Part shown: positions 1 to 9,883 of the stretch, piece after piece
How positions within the stretch are numbered: the first letter of the stretch is position 1
Layout of the letters: each line of letters opens with the position of its first letter
DNA from: Tubulanus polymorphus
Lineage: Eukaryota; Nemertea; Palaeonemertea; Tubulaniformes; Tubulanidae
Direction: 5' to 3'
DNA: 64,000 nucleotides
Assembly (NCBI RefSeq): GCF_964204645.1
Contig: NC_134029.1
Coordinates: 5,279,001-5,343,000 of the forward strand
Program-made: the position numbers and the translations under genes
The notes under the pieces: model-generated
What the model saw: only the letters and a program-made list of their open reading frames with translations
Told to the model about the DNA's origin: nothing
The model's database searches: none

Positions 1-190
1 TGAGATCTTATTCTCGCGTGCACGCCAACGATCAGATACGTGCCTGGCATGTGAGTTTGTTAGATCACAGTTTTGTTTTACCAGAGGGCAATTCTCCTGA
101 CCAGGTTCATATTGCGATAGATTAGTGAATATGTAATAAGGTTACTTTGTTTTTATGGATATGTATATACCGGGAATATACTATATTTGA
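1..190 (-). other. Probable 3' UTR of the SLC23 gene
   Basis: This sequence lies downstream of the SLC23 stop codon (191-193) on the minus strand. It is AT-rich and non-coding. I see no minus-strand AATAAA within it, so the 3' end probably lies beyond the left edge of the window. Confidence 0.45.
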
Positions 191-3100
191 TTAAGGTTGG
201 ACTGTCACTAGGATTGATCTTCTTATTTCATCGCAATCATCCTCGGCTGCATTCAGTTGTTCATCATTCGTCTCTACGCCATACGTTGGACAGAACGGAA
301 CATACCGTGTCCATCTGTGCTTCCTTACTAAATTCATTCCGAATGGAAATTCATACGTTGACGAGTTTCCTTGATTGTCAATTTCAGTATCTCCTGTTTT
401 GCTACTTTCATTACACCAATTATCTAAACCTCTTTCTGCGAGTGTACCTGGAATATAAAAAATTGAGGGCCAATAGCCTAAAAGGTAGAAACTTAAAAAG
501 ACAAACGAAATATATGTTTCCTGGATCCAGTTCCACAGTCCTAGTAGATTATGCAGATTAAGGTTTAAATGCTACTTTTTCTAGTTCAGAATCTGGTGGA
601 ACTGGAGGTCTTTGCGACAAATGGTAAACCTGGTATTGTGTTGTCTAAGAAAAATGCAAGAAATCCGCCGACAAACATCGATGTAGAAAGCAGAACAGTG
701 AATATCTGATCAACTATTGGTGCACCTATAATTGATTCAATATCTTATATCATTATTCTGGCTTAACCATGGCTTAAATATACTGGTTAAATGGACAAAT
801 ACATCTAATGAAACACAATGTTTAGATTTATGAAACAAAAATTTCCAAACAATGTCTATACTTTTACCAGTATTGATAGCACCAGGATGTGTGGTCAGCC
901 AATGCGGTAGAGTTAATCCAGAAAATATGGAGAATCCGACGATGAAGATATTACGAGTTGAATTCATATCAACGTACTGTAGATTTGATAGCCCAACTGC
1001 TGTGATCATTCCTATAGTAAATACATTAAATATAATTATGTAAAGAAATGAATTTGTGAGGAGTGGTTGATCATAAGAACTAGGCTATAATGTGGAGTTT
1101 TTTTGTGATGTTTCATGTTTTATTGCGCGATCCTAGTCGAAGAACAATAGAGAACTTTCTCGATTACGCGAGGTCGTACCGAACATGATCAGAGACATCC
1201 CACCGATAACCGGATCTGGTATCGTCACAAACAGAGCACCGAATTTCCCCACAATACCAAAAATGAGTGACACCAATGCCCCTATCTGAACTACGCGTCG
1301 GCTTCCAACCTGGGAATGAAAAAGTTTGCCTCTCATATTCATTATCAAAGGAACGGCCACTTTTTGCCCGAGACAAAAGAAAAGCCTACACATTCAGTTA
1401 TTTTCAAGATTCATAAGCATCCATTTTGACAGAGGACATTTCGGGTGAGTTAGTTTCTATGGTAAAGTATTTGTTCGCAGTAGCAAGTAAATAAACCTTA
1501 GTTATTCCGATAGTGCTGATATTTTCGCTATAAGAAGTCATGGCATTTCCAGTGCCTAAAATTCCTGCTAAGAGACTAGCCACACCTTCTATTCCTATAC
1601 CTGAAACGAGACGAATATAGTATACTATAGGCCCCGTCCATACGCAACGTGGGCCAACTTTGGTTATCGGAGTTAATCGACTAAGCGAAACCGAATGTCA
1701 GTTAGTCGAAACTATATTCTGGAAATATTTCGGAAATAAAGCGCATTCGGTTATTAGTTCCGACCTCTGATCGACTAGATTCGAAAACCGAATTTGGCCC
1801 TTTCTGTCTGTGAGACAGTACAAAGGTTTACGTACCTCTATTTATTGCGTGTTTTGGCGGTGGAGGGGCGCCAGATAATCGCGCACACGCGTAATAGTCA
1901 CCAACGGATTCAACCATCGACGACAAGACTCCTGATACCATTCCAACTACTGCCGCTGTACTAAATGTAGGCATTCCCCACTGACCTATATGTAAAATAC
2001 AAAATTTTCCCGATGATCTTATTTTACATTTGGACGATAAGCCACGTCATCTTAAATTTGGAAATCTTAAAAATGTCAACAAACGGGGATAGAATAGCAT
2101 TGATATGATTTCTCGAATACCTGGAAACGGAACTCTGAACCAGGAAGATTGCGTAATCACCGATAATCTAGTATCAGTTCGTGCTCCATAGCCCCAGCTA
2201 TCAGGTTCATTTGGTAGTACATCAGTTATTGTCAAGACGAAGCATATCAACCAAATTATAAGGATCGACAATATCAACTGAAATAGGAATATCAGTAGCT
2301 TTTTTCACAATAACTCGCGGATGCATTTCTAAATGTATGAAAATCCGATTGAAGACCTGTACAAATAAAACTAACGAGTCCTTCTAAAAAAACTGAATAT
2401 GATTAACCAATCACCTGAGAAAAAAATGCACAGAGGCGCCTCCATCCAAAGAAAAGTATTTTGGGATTCAACCGTTTTAGTTCTCTGCGAGAAAATTTTG
2501 ATGGGAACAGTGTGCCTCCTGGTCGATATTTTCTCGAATATGTATTCATGTCAGAAAATCACGGGATGTTTATCTGATTATCGGAGGGAAATCGTTATCG
2601 CTTACCGGAAATTGCGTAAAAAGAGACCAACCGCTCGTTCTAGTGCAACCTTGACCTTTGATGTACTTGAGACAAGGTATCGATATGTTACGCATATATT
2701 GGGAGAATATCGTTATCAGAATAACCGTGCTACAAACAAAAATGACACAGAGCATCCATCCTAATGGAATCAAATCCAACTCATGAATAATTGTTTCTCT
2801 TAATTGTTGGACATGATAAAACCTTATTTCATCAAGAAAATCCACACTCAGGAGGATAAGATACCGTGGTAATGAAAAAACGGACACTTACGATATCGCA
2901 ATCCACCATTGTTTAGATGCCATTTCCGCCGCTGGTACAAACAATGAAAGTCCGACTAGACTTATGGTGGGAGCAATAACTATAGGGCCGATGAACCGCA
3001 GTATAAATCCCATTATTCCACTAAATCCGAACACGATTTGGATCATGGATGCACCGATTATTGCCCCTTGCACCTGAAATTTTAGAAACTTTATTATGAA

Positions 3101-4449
3101 GCAGCTCCTCAGCAGAATTACCGTGGAGTTAAATGAATCAAGAAATAAGTAGATTTGAAATTCTAAAATATATCAAAAAGTTGTCACCGTGGGCTTTTTG
3201 CCATTTCGAACATTCTTTTTCAAGTGCTAGAAATCCATAACTAAGTTTTAAACCAACGCCGTACTAACGTTTAAACTCTATAGAATCGTTACCTCACGAA
3301 TACGACTTTGCCAAACTTCGGTGGGAGAGATTAAAACGTGATCGGTTTCGTTTGCAGTCAAAAATGATTGGTTTGAAGCCATTAGCTTCTGAGTAGCCAT
3401 TAGATTACTGGACAAATTGGTCAGCGGACCATTTACTACAACAAATAGCAACATAAACAATGCGTTTATTTATATCGGTAATTATAGGTTTACGCCACAA
3501 TCCAAATGAATCGCACTATTTAGCGATGTTACGATTCAATCATACCATTAGCTTTTTATGAAGTGCGATTGCTGCTTACCGTTTTGAGAACCAGGACACT
3601 CCCATTTAGGTAAAGATAGAATAGCAAACGTCGGAATTATAAATGCGACTGAACAACCTTGTACGATTGGTAATCTGAAGAGGAAAACAATGTTTTGTGT
3701 GTTCTGCAGATTGTTTTGACTGATTCTATCCTTTTTCTTGTATTACGGGTATTCGAGTGGTTTGGACTCATATTGAGCCGACTTCACTGTCTTCAAGATC
3801 GTAGGTGTAGACGGTTTAGGTTAGAATAGGGCATATCAAGGTAAGTACTTTTGTTTGATTCTTTACTGTAGACTATATGCTTTTCTATTATTAGTTCAAA
3901 TACGGAACTAATGATGATACTAAATACTGATGTAGAGCATATCATATCGTCAGCAAATACCTCGTTCCAAATACTGTTTGAAGTAACGTTCCTATACCGA
4001 CCATGAAGAAAACAGTTCCAATAAGTTCACTTTTTGCCACCTCATCATTGCCCATACACAGAGGTTCTGCTAGTAACAACGGAATGTTAATCGTCCCACC
4101 AAACAGTGTTACATAATGCTGAAATTAATGCCAAATCAATGATGTAAATTTCTTCCTCAGTGTTTTTTTCCTTCTGACTCCATAACATAACCTGGCCAAT
4201 CTGACAGGCTTGTGAACTCATTTGTGGATTGAAATTGGCCATGGAATTTATAATTTGATTCTATTGCGAAATGTCAACCTATACAAATATGAGATGTACG
4301 GACATATCTATCGTTTCTTATATGAAAAGCTGGTTCCATTTAATTTAAAAAAAATACATGCTCACTTGGAATCCAAATATTAGTGATGTGTACCACGGTG
4401 GACATTCTTCTACTGTGTAATATAAATCCATCGTGTATGATTCAGCCAT
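191..4449 (-). CDS. SLC23: Solute carrier family 23 (nucleobase/ascorbate transporter), complete, 13 coding exons
   Basis: This is a multi-pass plasma-membrane NAT/SLC23 transporter; family members carry ascorbate or nucleobases, the ascorbate ones with sodium. My splice model (minus, GT/AG, phases consistent) is 4366-4449, 3961-4118, 3580-3674, 3293-3435, 2892-3073, 2606-2729, 2121-2277, 1836-1985, 1497-1600, 1180-1309, 868-1011, 630-725, 191-447. It gives 607 aa, near the usual ~600. Seen in order: [20 protein letters not shown] at the N-terminus, [71 protein letters not shown], the family signature (residues 390-399), [24 protein letters not shown] and a cytosolic tail with YEFPFGMN. The N-terminus is short; the start at 4449 is the first in-frame ATG of that exon. 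The signature reads [10 protein letters not shown], with E where ascorbate carriers have P and S where the family has G. Substrate is therefore uncertain: nucleobase transport is possible. Confidence 0.95.
1651..1800. repeat. MITE-like element in an SLC23 intron
   Basis: The two ends are imperfect inverted repeats of about 22 bp. The left end begins GGGCCAACTTTGGTTATCG and the right end, reverse-complemented, begins GGGCCAAATTCGGTTTTCG. The 150 bp body also contains related CGATTAGTCG-type inner inverted segments. There is no coding capacity. It sits in the intron between coding exons 8 and 9 of SLC23. No clear target-site duplication is visible, so the superfamily is not assigned. Confidence 0.6.
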
Positions 4450-6282
4450 CGTTCAGAACTGGTTCCTCGGAGCGTCGCTCAGCTGTCACATCTACCATTA
4501 TATGTCGCCGGTAACACTCGTCATCGACATAGATTCATTCGACAGCTCTCATTCCCTCTCGTTCTCTCTCAATCCATTTCTCTCTTGCTGAATAGGAAAT
4601 ATAGTTCCAGCTGCGGTAAAAATAGTAATTTAGTAATTTCAATGAAATTATATGTACTGTGACTGTCCATTATTGTGACAACAGCTTACCGTTAATTACC
4701 ACAGTTATTCTCCGAATTACCCGAATAACATACAGGCACCGGTACCGGTATGGTTGTTTCGAAAACAACGACTGATCGAAATCCCTCCGAACTTTTTGTA
4801 TAATAGGTTTCCAACTATATATTTCGTACCAGTTGGATCTAAATCGCATCCGCAAACTCTTAATATTGTGAATACCAGTTCTTTTGTAAATACCAGTTCA
4901 AAAAGAAATAACCATTGAAATGGCAAATCTGTTCCTTTTTTTTATACATTGCGTAGACAGTCACGAAATCAGATACATTTCATCACCGCTAAACGGCTAT
5001 ATAATTTAATGGTCTTTTTCTTCAGGGAGGTCAAGAACTTGAAGATTTCCTCACATTTTTAGCGAAGATTAATTCTTTGGGTTATTAAAACCAAAAAAGG
5101 AAGCTGCTTGATTCGGATTGGTTTTCTATCCAAGAATTTATACTTTCTTGGTTAGATGATATGCCGTTAGTCTGGATTCGACATGGATTATCAGTTAATT
5201 GACCAGATGGCAGTCACGTTTAAAAATAGAATATAATATCATATTTGGGTTCCTTATTGCTTGAATGGATATCTTATTTGCAGAAAAGATCGGATTTTGT
5301 TGATAAGCTCAGGTCATAAATTCATACTCGGCCGTTGAGAATAAAGCAAGTTTATTGTTATTGCTAATAATGTGCTATCATTGCGTCATATCATTTAATG
5401 AAGTGCTGACTTGCAGTGTATAAATGTAGTTGGCTTCAATTGATATCAAAGTCATTTCATATTCAGTGGAATATTGACTCGCAATGCCGTGAGTTCGATC
5501 GATGATATCAGTGTCTCATAGTAGGGGTATATATCGAAATTAGGTGAGCCAAATATTACCGAGAATCCCACAATAAAGACGAAAAAAATAAGGTCCGAAT
5601 TCCATGAGCTAGTGTAGTTTACTCAACGTTTTGACTATAAACTAATAGTCATCTTCAGGAATACTGAGATACAACAGAAATTGTGAAATATACGATCCAG
5701 AACAATAGAGACTAATTTATGTAATCAAGGTGATCCCAACTTCTCCATCTGGTGGAGAATTCCGACAGTGAACTATCGGGCAACAACTGATCATGATTCA
5801 TATTGGACCGGGATGAAATGGAAACTATCGTAGCTAAATCTAGAAGAAAATTCATAGCCTACATCGAGTCGATGAGTAGATTGGATTGTGATATTTTCAC
5901 ATTTTCAACGGCTTAACCTGAAAAAAATCTGAAACATAGTAACTTTCGTGAACAAGAAGCCTTAATCAGGTCCATTGAGCTACAATTTTTTTTAAAAAGT
6001 TACAATCTTAAATCGATTCATAATAGGCTCATAACGCGCCGGATGAGCATCAGGCCGAAACTGAAAACTTCCATCTTTTGCCCGGCCCAGTTGTTGCTGC
6101 AGAAATTGACAATCCTCCAGTCCTCAGTTGAGCTTGCAAATGCAGCAGCAGAGTGCTCTCTTGAATCTTCACAGGGACTACAGACTTTGTTGTTATAGCA
6201 TAGGCAGCAGAACCTTCAATATTTGAATATTTAGTTCCGCAGTGCGAGTCCGGACCCACGCCACCGACTGCGTCAAAATTTT
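4450..6282. other. Intergenic and 5' flank of SLC23, no gene seen
   Basis: The sequence directly upstream of the SLC23 start (4450-4620) holds a CT-rich tract (about 4545-4590) and should include the 5' UTR and promoter. No TATA box or initiator is clear. From 4.6 to 6.3 kb I find only short, unconserved reading frames and AT-rich sequence. Confidence 0.5.
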
Positions 6283-6416
6283 GACAGTTAGGTGCTGCCG
6301 CTACATATAACATTGACGGCGAATATGTGAACAATATTCTTAATGTGGCATGTGGGTTGTAAGTTAGTTCACGCATTCGCCGTCAACCATATGTATAGGG
6401 GCAGCACTTGACGGTT
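6283..6416. repeat. Inverted repeat, about 43 bp arms
   Basis: The left arm (6283-6327) and right arm (6373-6416) are imperfect reverse complements sharing the blocks GGTGCTGCC, ACATAT and GACGGCGAAT. About 45 bp separate them. A decayed non-autonomous transposon is the simplest reading. The minus-strand open frame across 6050-6376 resembles nothing I recognise and is not called as a gene. Confidence 0.55.
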
Positions 6417-8356
6417 AAAGTGGGCGTCTGATTAAGCGGGATGTCCGTAGTTTGAACCTAGTATCTTCTGACGCAGTTTAGAGGATGTGCCGCGTTTGAA
6501 TCCAGTAATTACTGGCACTGATAGCGAGGTGCTGATACTGAATAGAGGATGGAATACAATAACTGCAGATATTCGTTCAGAGGAAGTTCGGATCGACTCT
6601 GCAGGCGGCGACGGAAAGCCGTGGCAATATTTACCTGCTGAGCTGAATTACGTTTTTTTTCTTTCTACGTCTATGTTTTTCACGAAATGGAAGTAAATTC
6701 ACCGCGGCAATATTAGAACCTGTGGAAAAATCGGCAATTGGCCGCGGCAATCAAAAATCGCTTCCAACGCGCCCGCAGAGACTCGAACTTGGGATGCGTG
6801 GTGCGAACCCACGGATTAATTAGGCTAAAAAGATTGATCTAGTATGCTTCGCCGCCCTGATGAGCGACTGCCTATCTGCAATGTACATCTTTGTTAAAAA
6901 TCGTGATCAGGCCTGGATGCCGATATAGCTACGATCCTAATACGATTGACTTTTCGGGGATCTATTAACATCTTTATCGCTTTTTATTGCTATTAAAACA
7001 GCAGATGCTTTGTGATGACAGCTATCGGGAGATAAATCTAGTCAGCAGCCATACATCAAGTCATTTTAAATTGCGCAGGGTGCAACAAGTTGGCCAAGTC
7101 AGCTAATTGCTGATCGCTGTACTTCATATTTATTCAAACCACAAATTTCTTTAATAAGTTCATAAATTGACCATCACTGACCACCACTGACCAATTCAAA
7201 CTTCTCGAACATGAGGACGATATACCGCGTTTAGTATCAGACTAAAGAGGATTCACCATTGTAAATTCATAAATCGACCACACTGACCAATTCAAATCTC
7301 TCGAATATGAGAAAGAGTCACCACAAGTGATAAAAGTCAATATTATTTATTCGAAGAAAACTCATGGCAGAAACAACGATGAAATAAACAAAGCAGGACC
7401 AAGCCCAAAGGGCTTCATTTGAATGAACCTTTGATTTTTGCTAAAAACTTCATGAAAGGTTTTAACGTGAATCATATATAGGACAATAGGACCTTAATTA
7501 AATCAATAGGACCTTAATTAAATCGCTATCACGTGAACCACTGAAAACTATGCAACGGTGAAAAAGTTGATATTAACTGAACTATTAACACTTGAAGAGT
7601 AGGATGATGAACATGCAAGTTCTATAAGTTCTAACATTTGGGTTCTATCTAATAAACAGCCCCACCATGGGACGTATACTAGGGCAATTTACTAATTAAC
7701 GCTGTTCATATATTCCTCATCTATCTGGTTCTTCGTGTTCCGTATGAGGGCGTGTAGAGGGCAGCATTTCCTGACCGACTTTTTTCTGACATCCTCTGCA
7801 CATGACCGGCGAAGGAGCCGACGTTTTCGGACATTAGTTTTGTTCCATAGAACGTTGAAAATCGACAGATAAATCGGCCCTGAATAATAGAACGGGTAGA
7901 CGCTGAAAAATAGAACGGATTAATAAACACGGAACAGCACTGGACATTACGGAGACGGACAGTAACACATAGGACATAAAGACGTCGTTCTTAATATGGA
8001 AAGAACCAGCTAGTAGAGCGCAGCGAGGATGATAGCCAGGATGATCGCCGGGATGAACGCCATATTCGAAATCATGTCCGCACGGTGTGAAGATCAAGAG
8101 ATGGATGACTGGCTTACTGATTCTACTCACTGTCGACTGGTGGCGCATTTCAATATTGACCAATCGGCAGCCGCGCTGATTGTCTCTACTGTTGAATAGG
8201 GTTACTCTGAAGTTTGTAGATCGCTCTCTGTTTACACACATGGGGTGATCATGACGTCACCTCTGTATACATCCAGCATATAGACCGGACACACGGGTAT
8301 CATTGAAATATTGATCGATAGAAATATCTCTGAACATTTCGAATTGACGCGACGTC
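6417..8356. other. Intergenic, degenerate repeats
   Basis: No gene is supportable here. Visible structures are two tRNA B-box-like strings near 6455 and 6498 (GTTTGAACC and GTTTGAATCC) and a minus-strand B-box-like string near 6785. There is also a diverged direct duplication (about 7157-7210 and 7262-7313, sharing CTGACCAATTCAAA) and a perfect 2x20 bp tandem repeat at 7484-7523. The B-box strings suggest decayed tRNA-derived SINE fragments. Confidence 0.45.
7484..7523. repeat. Perfect 2 x 20 bp tandem repeat
   Basis: The unit CAATAGGACCTTAATTAAAT occurs twice in direct succession with no mismatch. It is intergenic and looks like a recent slippage or duplication event. Confidence 0.85.
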
Positions 8357-8954
8357 CAGGGGCGGATACAGGGGGGTGCACGAGGTGGCTAGCCACCCCC
8401 CCCCCCCAAAAAAAAGTTTTGAACACCTATATTTTCTTGATTCATGCGTGAGAATGGCCCTGAACGCGTCTCTGTTCAAATTATTTTTCAAAATTCTCTG
8501 GTCTGGAACCCAGACAGTAGCCTAGTCGTATGGGCCCATGGGTCAACTTTAAACAATGGAAATTCGCGAAAATTCGCATTCGTTGGGCATTGCATGCGAA
8601 TCGCGCGTGCAGTGAGAACAGGGCCTTCGGTGTGGGGATTGCTCCGCCCGCTGATACGCCACTAAGTAATTGTCCGTATTTTGATGTGTACATTATACTA
8701 GTAATATATGGTTTAATATTGTCTCACTGTGTAATTGTGGGTTTGAGAATGGCCCAGAACGAGTGTTACCTTATTTTTCTGGCCGCCCAAATTTTTTTTT
8801 CATTTGCCACCGAGGGGAGTTTTAGAATGCTTCTGAGAGCCTCTGAGCACTTCATTTTTCAAAAAATATTTACGAGCGGGGGCCCATCCCCCGCTCGTAC
8901 ATTACTAAACCTACAACTGCCACCCTCCTTTATAAAATCCTGTATCCGCCCCTG
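8357..8954. mobile_element. Non-autonomous DNA transposon, hAT-like termini
   Basis: The element is about 598 bp and bounded by terminal inverted repeats: CAGGGGCGGATACAGG at the left end and its reverse complement (CCTGTATCCGCCCCTG) at the right. CAGGGGCGG-type ends are common in hAT-family MITEs. A direct ACGTC flanks both ends (8352-8356 and 8955-8959); hAT elements normally give 8 bp duplications, so the assignment is tentative. The interior has a poly-C run (8396-8408) and a perfect GC-rich hairpin at 8872-8898. It has no transposase. Confidence 0.7.
8872..8898. repeat. Perfect 11 bp GC-rich hairpin
   Basis: The 11 bp arm ACGAGCGGGGG, a 5 nt loop and the exact complement CCCCCGCTCGT form a strong stem-loop inside the 598 bp element. 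It may be a structural part of the transposon. It is not a transcription terminator in this eukaryotic context. Confidence 0.8.
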
Positions 8955-8995
8955 ACGTCACCTTAATACAACCGGCGTATGGAAGACTTTGAATG

Positions 8996-9627
8996 AAAAT
9001 TAGTAGCAAACAATTTGAATCCCCACCTGTTTTGATTGAAGTTTACAAATTACAATAGCCTAGTGACGTGCCGCTGCGGAGAAACAGCCATCGATTTTTT
9101 TAGCCACGATTCAAAACAAACAACAAAGAGCGAGCTTTATTTTTTGGAACATACAGATAACTTAAAACTCACTGAATGACACCACACAGTACTACTGGCA
9201 GTGGTATCGTCATAAAAAGAAGTATGCTTAATACTTGGGCATGCGGTGGGTTTGCTATAAGGGACACTCAAAACAAATCAAACGAAATCTATCAATCAAA
9301 AAATAACGTCAAAATTAATAGCAAACAATTTGAATCCCCACCTGTTTTGATTGAAGTTTACAAATTACAATAGTGACGTGCCGCTGCGGAGAAACAGCCA
9401 TCGATTTTTTTTTTTAGCCACGATTCAAAACAAACAACAAAGAGCGAGCTTTATTTTTTTTTAACATACAGATAACTTAAAACTCACTGAATGACACCAC
9501 ACAGTACTACTGGCAGTGGTATCGTCATAAAAAGAAGTATGCTTAATACTTGGGCATGCGGTGGGTTTGCTATAAGGGACACTCAAAACAAATCAAACGA
9601 AATCTATCAATCAAAAAATAACGTCAA
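8996..9627. repeat. Two-copy tandem repeat, ~315 bp unit
   Basis: Copy 1 is about 8996-9310 and copy 2 about 9311-9627. They are nearly identical. The differences I see are a 5 bp insertion in copy 1 (near 9058), T-run length changes near 9097/9410 and 9140/9458, and scattered substitutions. An in-frame open reading frame of about 60 codons recurs in each copy (from 9176 and 9491), but it is too short and uncharacteristic to call as a gene. The high identity points to recent duplication or a satellite fragment. Confidence 0.9.
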
Positions 9628-9675
9628 TCCCTATTCTAAGATTCCAAAAAACATGTTAACATCGGACTTATGTTG

Positions 9676-9730
9676 AACGAGCCCCCTGGCAAGTTACTGT
9701 AATCAAATCAGGTTCGAGCCCCTAAGTTGG
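9676..9730 (+). repeat. tRNA-derived SINE-like fragment
   Basis: GGTTCGAGCCCC at 9711-9722 matches an RNA polymerase III B box. The surrounding sequence does not fold into a full tRNA and the A box is not clear. I call a degenerate SINE fragment rather than a tRNA gene. Confidence 0.35.
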
Positions 9731-9780
9731 TGATTTTCTGAACGTTTTCGGTAGGTAGTTAGTTGGATAATGGTTTTTAG

Positions 9781-9883
9781 CCAATCAGAGCCGGCCAGCG
9801 CTTATTCCACGTTATAGGGGTAATACACAGTTCCTGCTGACCGGCATCTCTCAACTCATTTGCCCATTCAGGTCGTTGCCGAA
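9781..9883 (+). promoter_or_regulatory. PDIA3 proximal promoter and 5' UTR, CCAAT and CCACG elements
   Basis: CCAAT is at 9781-9785 and CCACG at 9807-9811, about 70-100 bp before the ATG. Both are the half-sites of the ER stress response element (CCAAT-N9-CCACG), but here they are 21 bp apart rather than 9. This is only suggestive of unfolded-protein-response control, which would fit an ER chaperone gene. No TATA box is evident. Confidence 0.45.

Noticed and set aside
2606-2887. SLC23 exon starting at 2778 (ATTAG|GATGG) rather than 2729
   Set aside because: That acceptor would break the reading frame with the preceding exon. The acceptor TTTGTTTGTAG before 2729 has a better pyrimidine tract, keeps phase and restores the family alignment ([12 protein letters not shown]).
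6050-6376. 108-codon open frame on the minus strand
   Set aside because: It has no recognisable domain and overlaps an inverted repeat. Composition looks like read-through of repeat DNA, with no splice or start context.
6761-6845. Possible tRNA gene (minus strand)
   Set aside because: It has a B-box-like string, but the T-stem does not pair and no acceptor stem can be formed. Treated as a SINE remnant.
7834-8241. 135-codon open frame on the minus strand
   Set aside because: No family resemblance, low-complexity GATGATCGCC-type repeats inside, and no neighbouring exon in phase.
9176-9676. Two near-identical ~60-codon frames as a duplicated small gene
   Set aside because: They are simply the same segment in each copy of the 315 bp tandem repeat. 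There is no signal peptide, domain or promoter.
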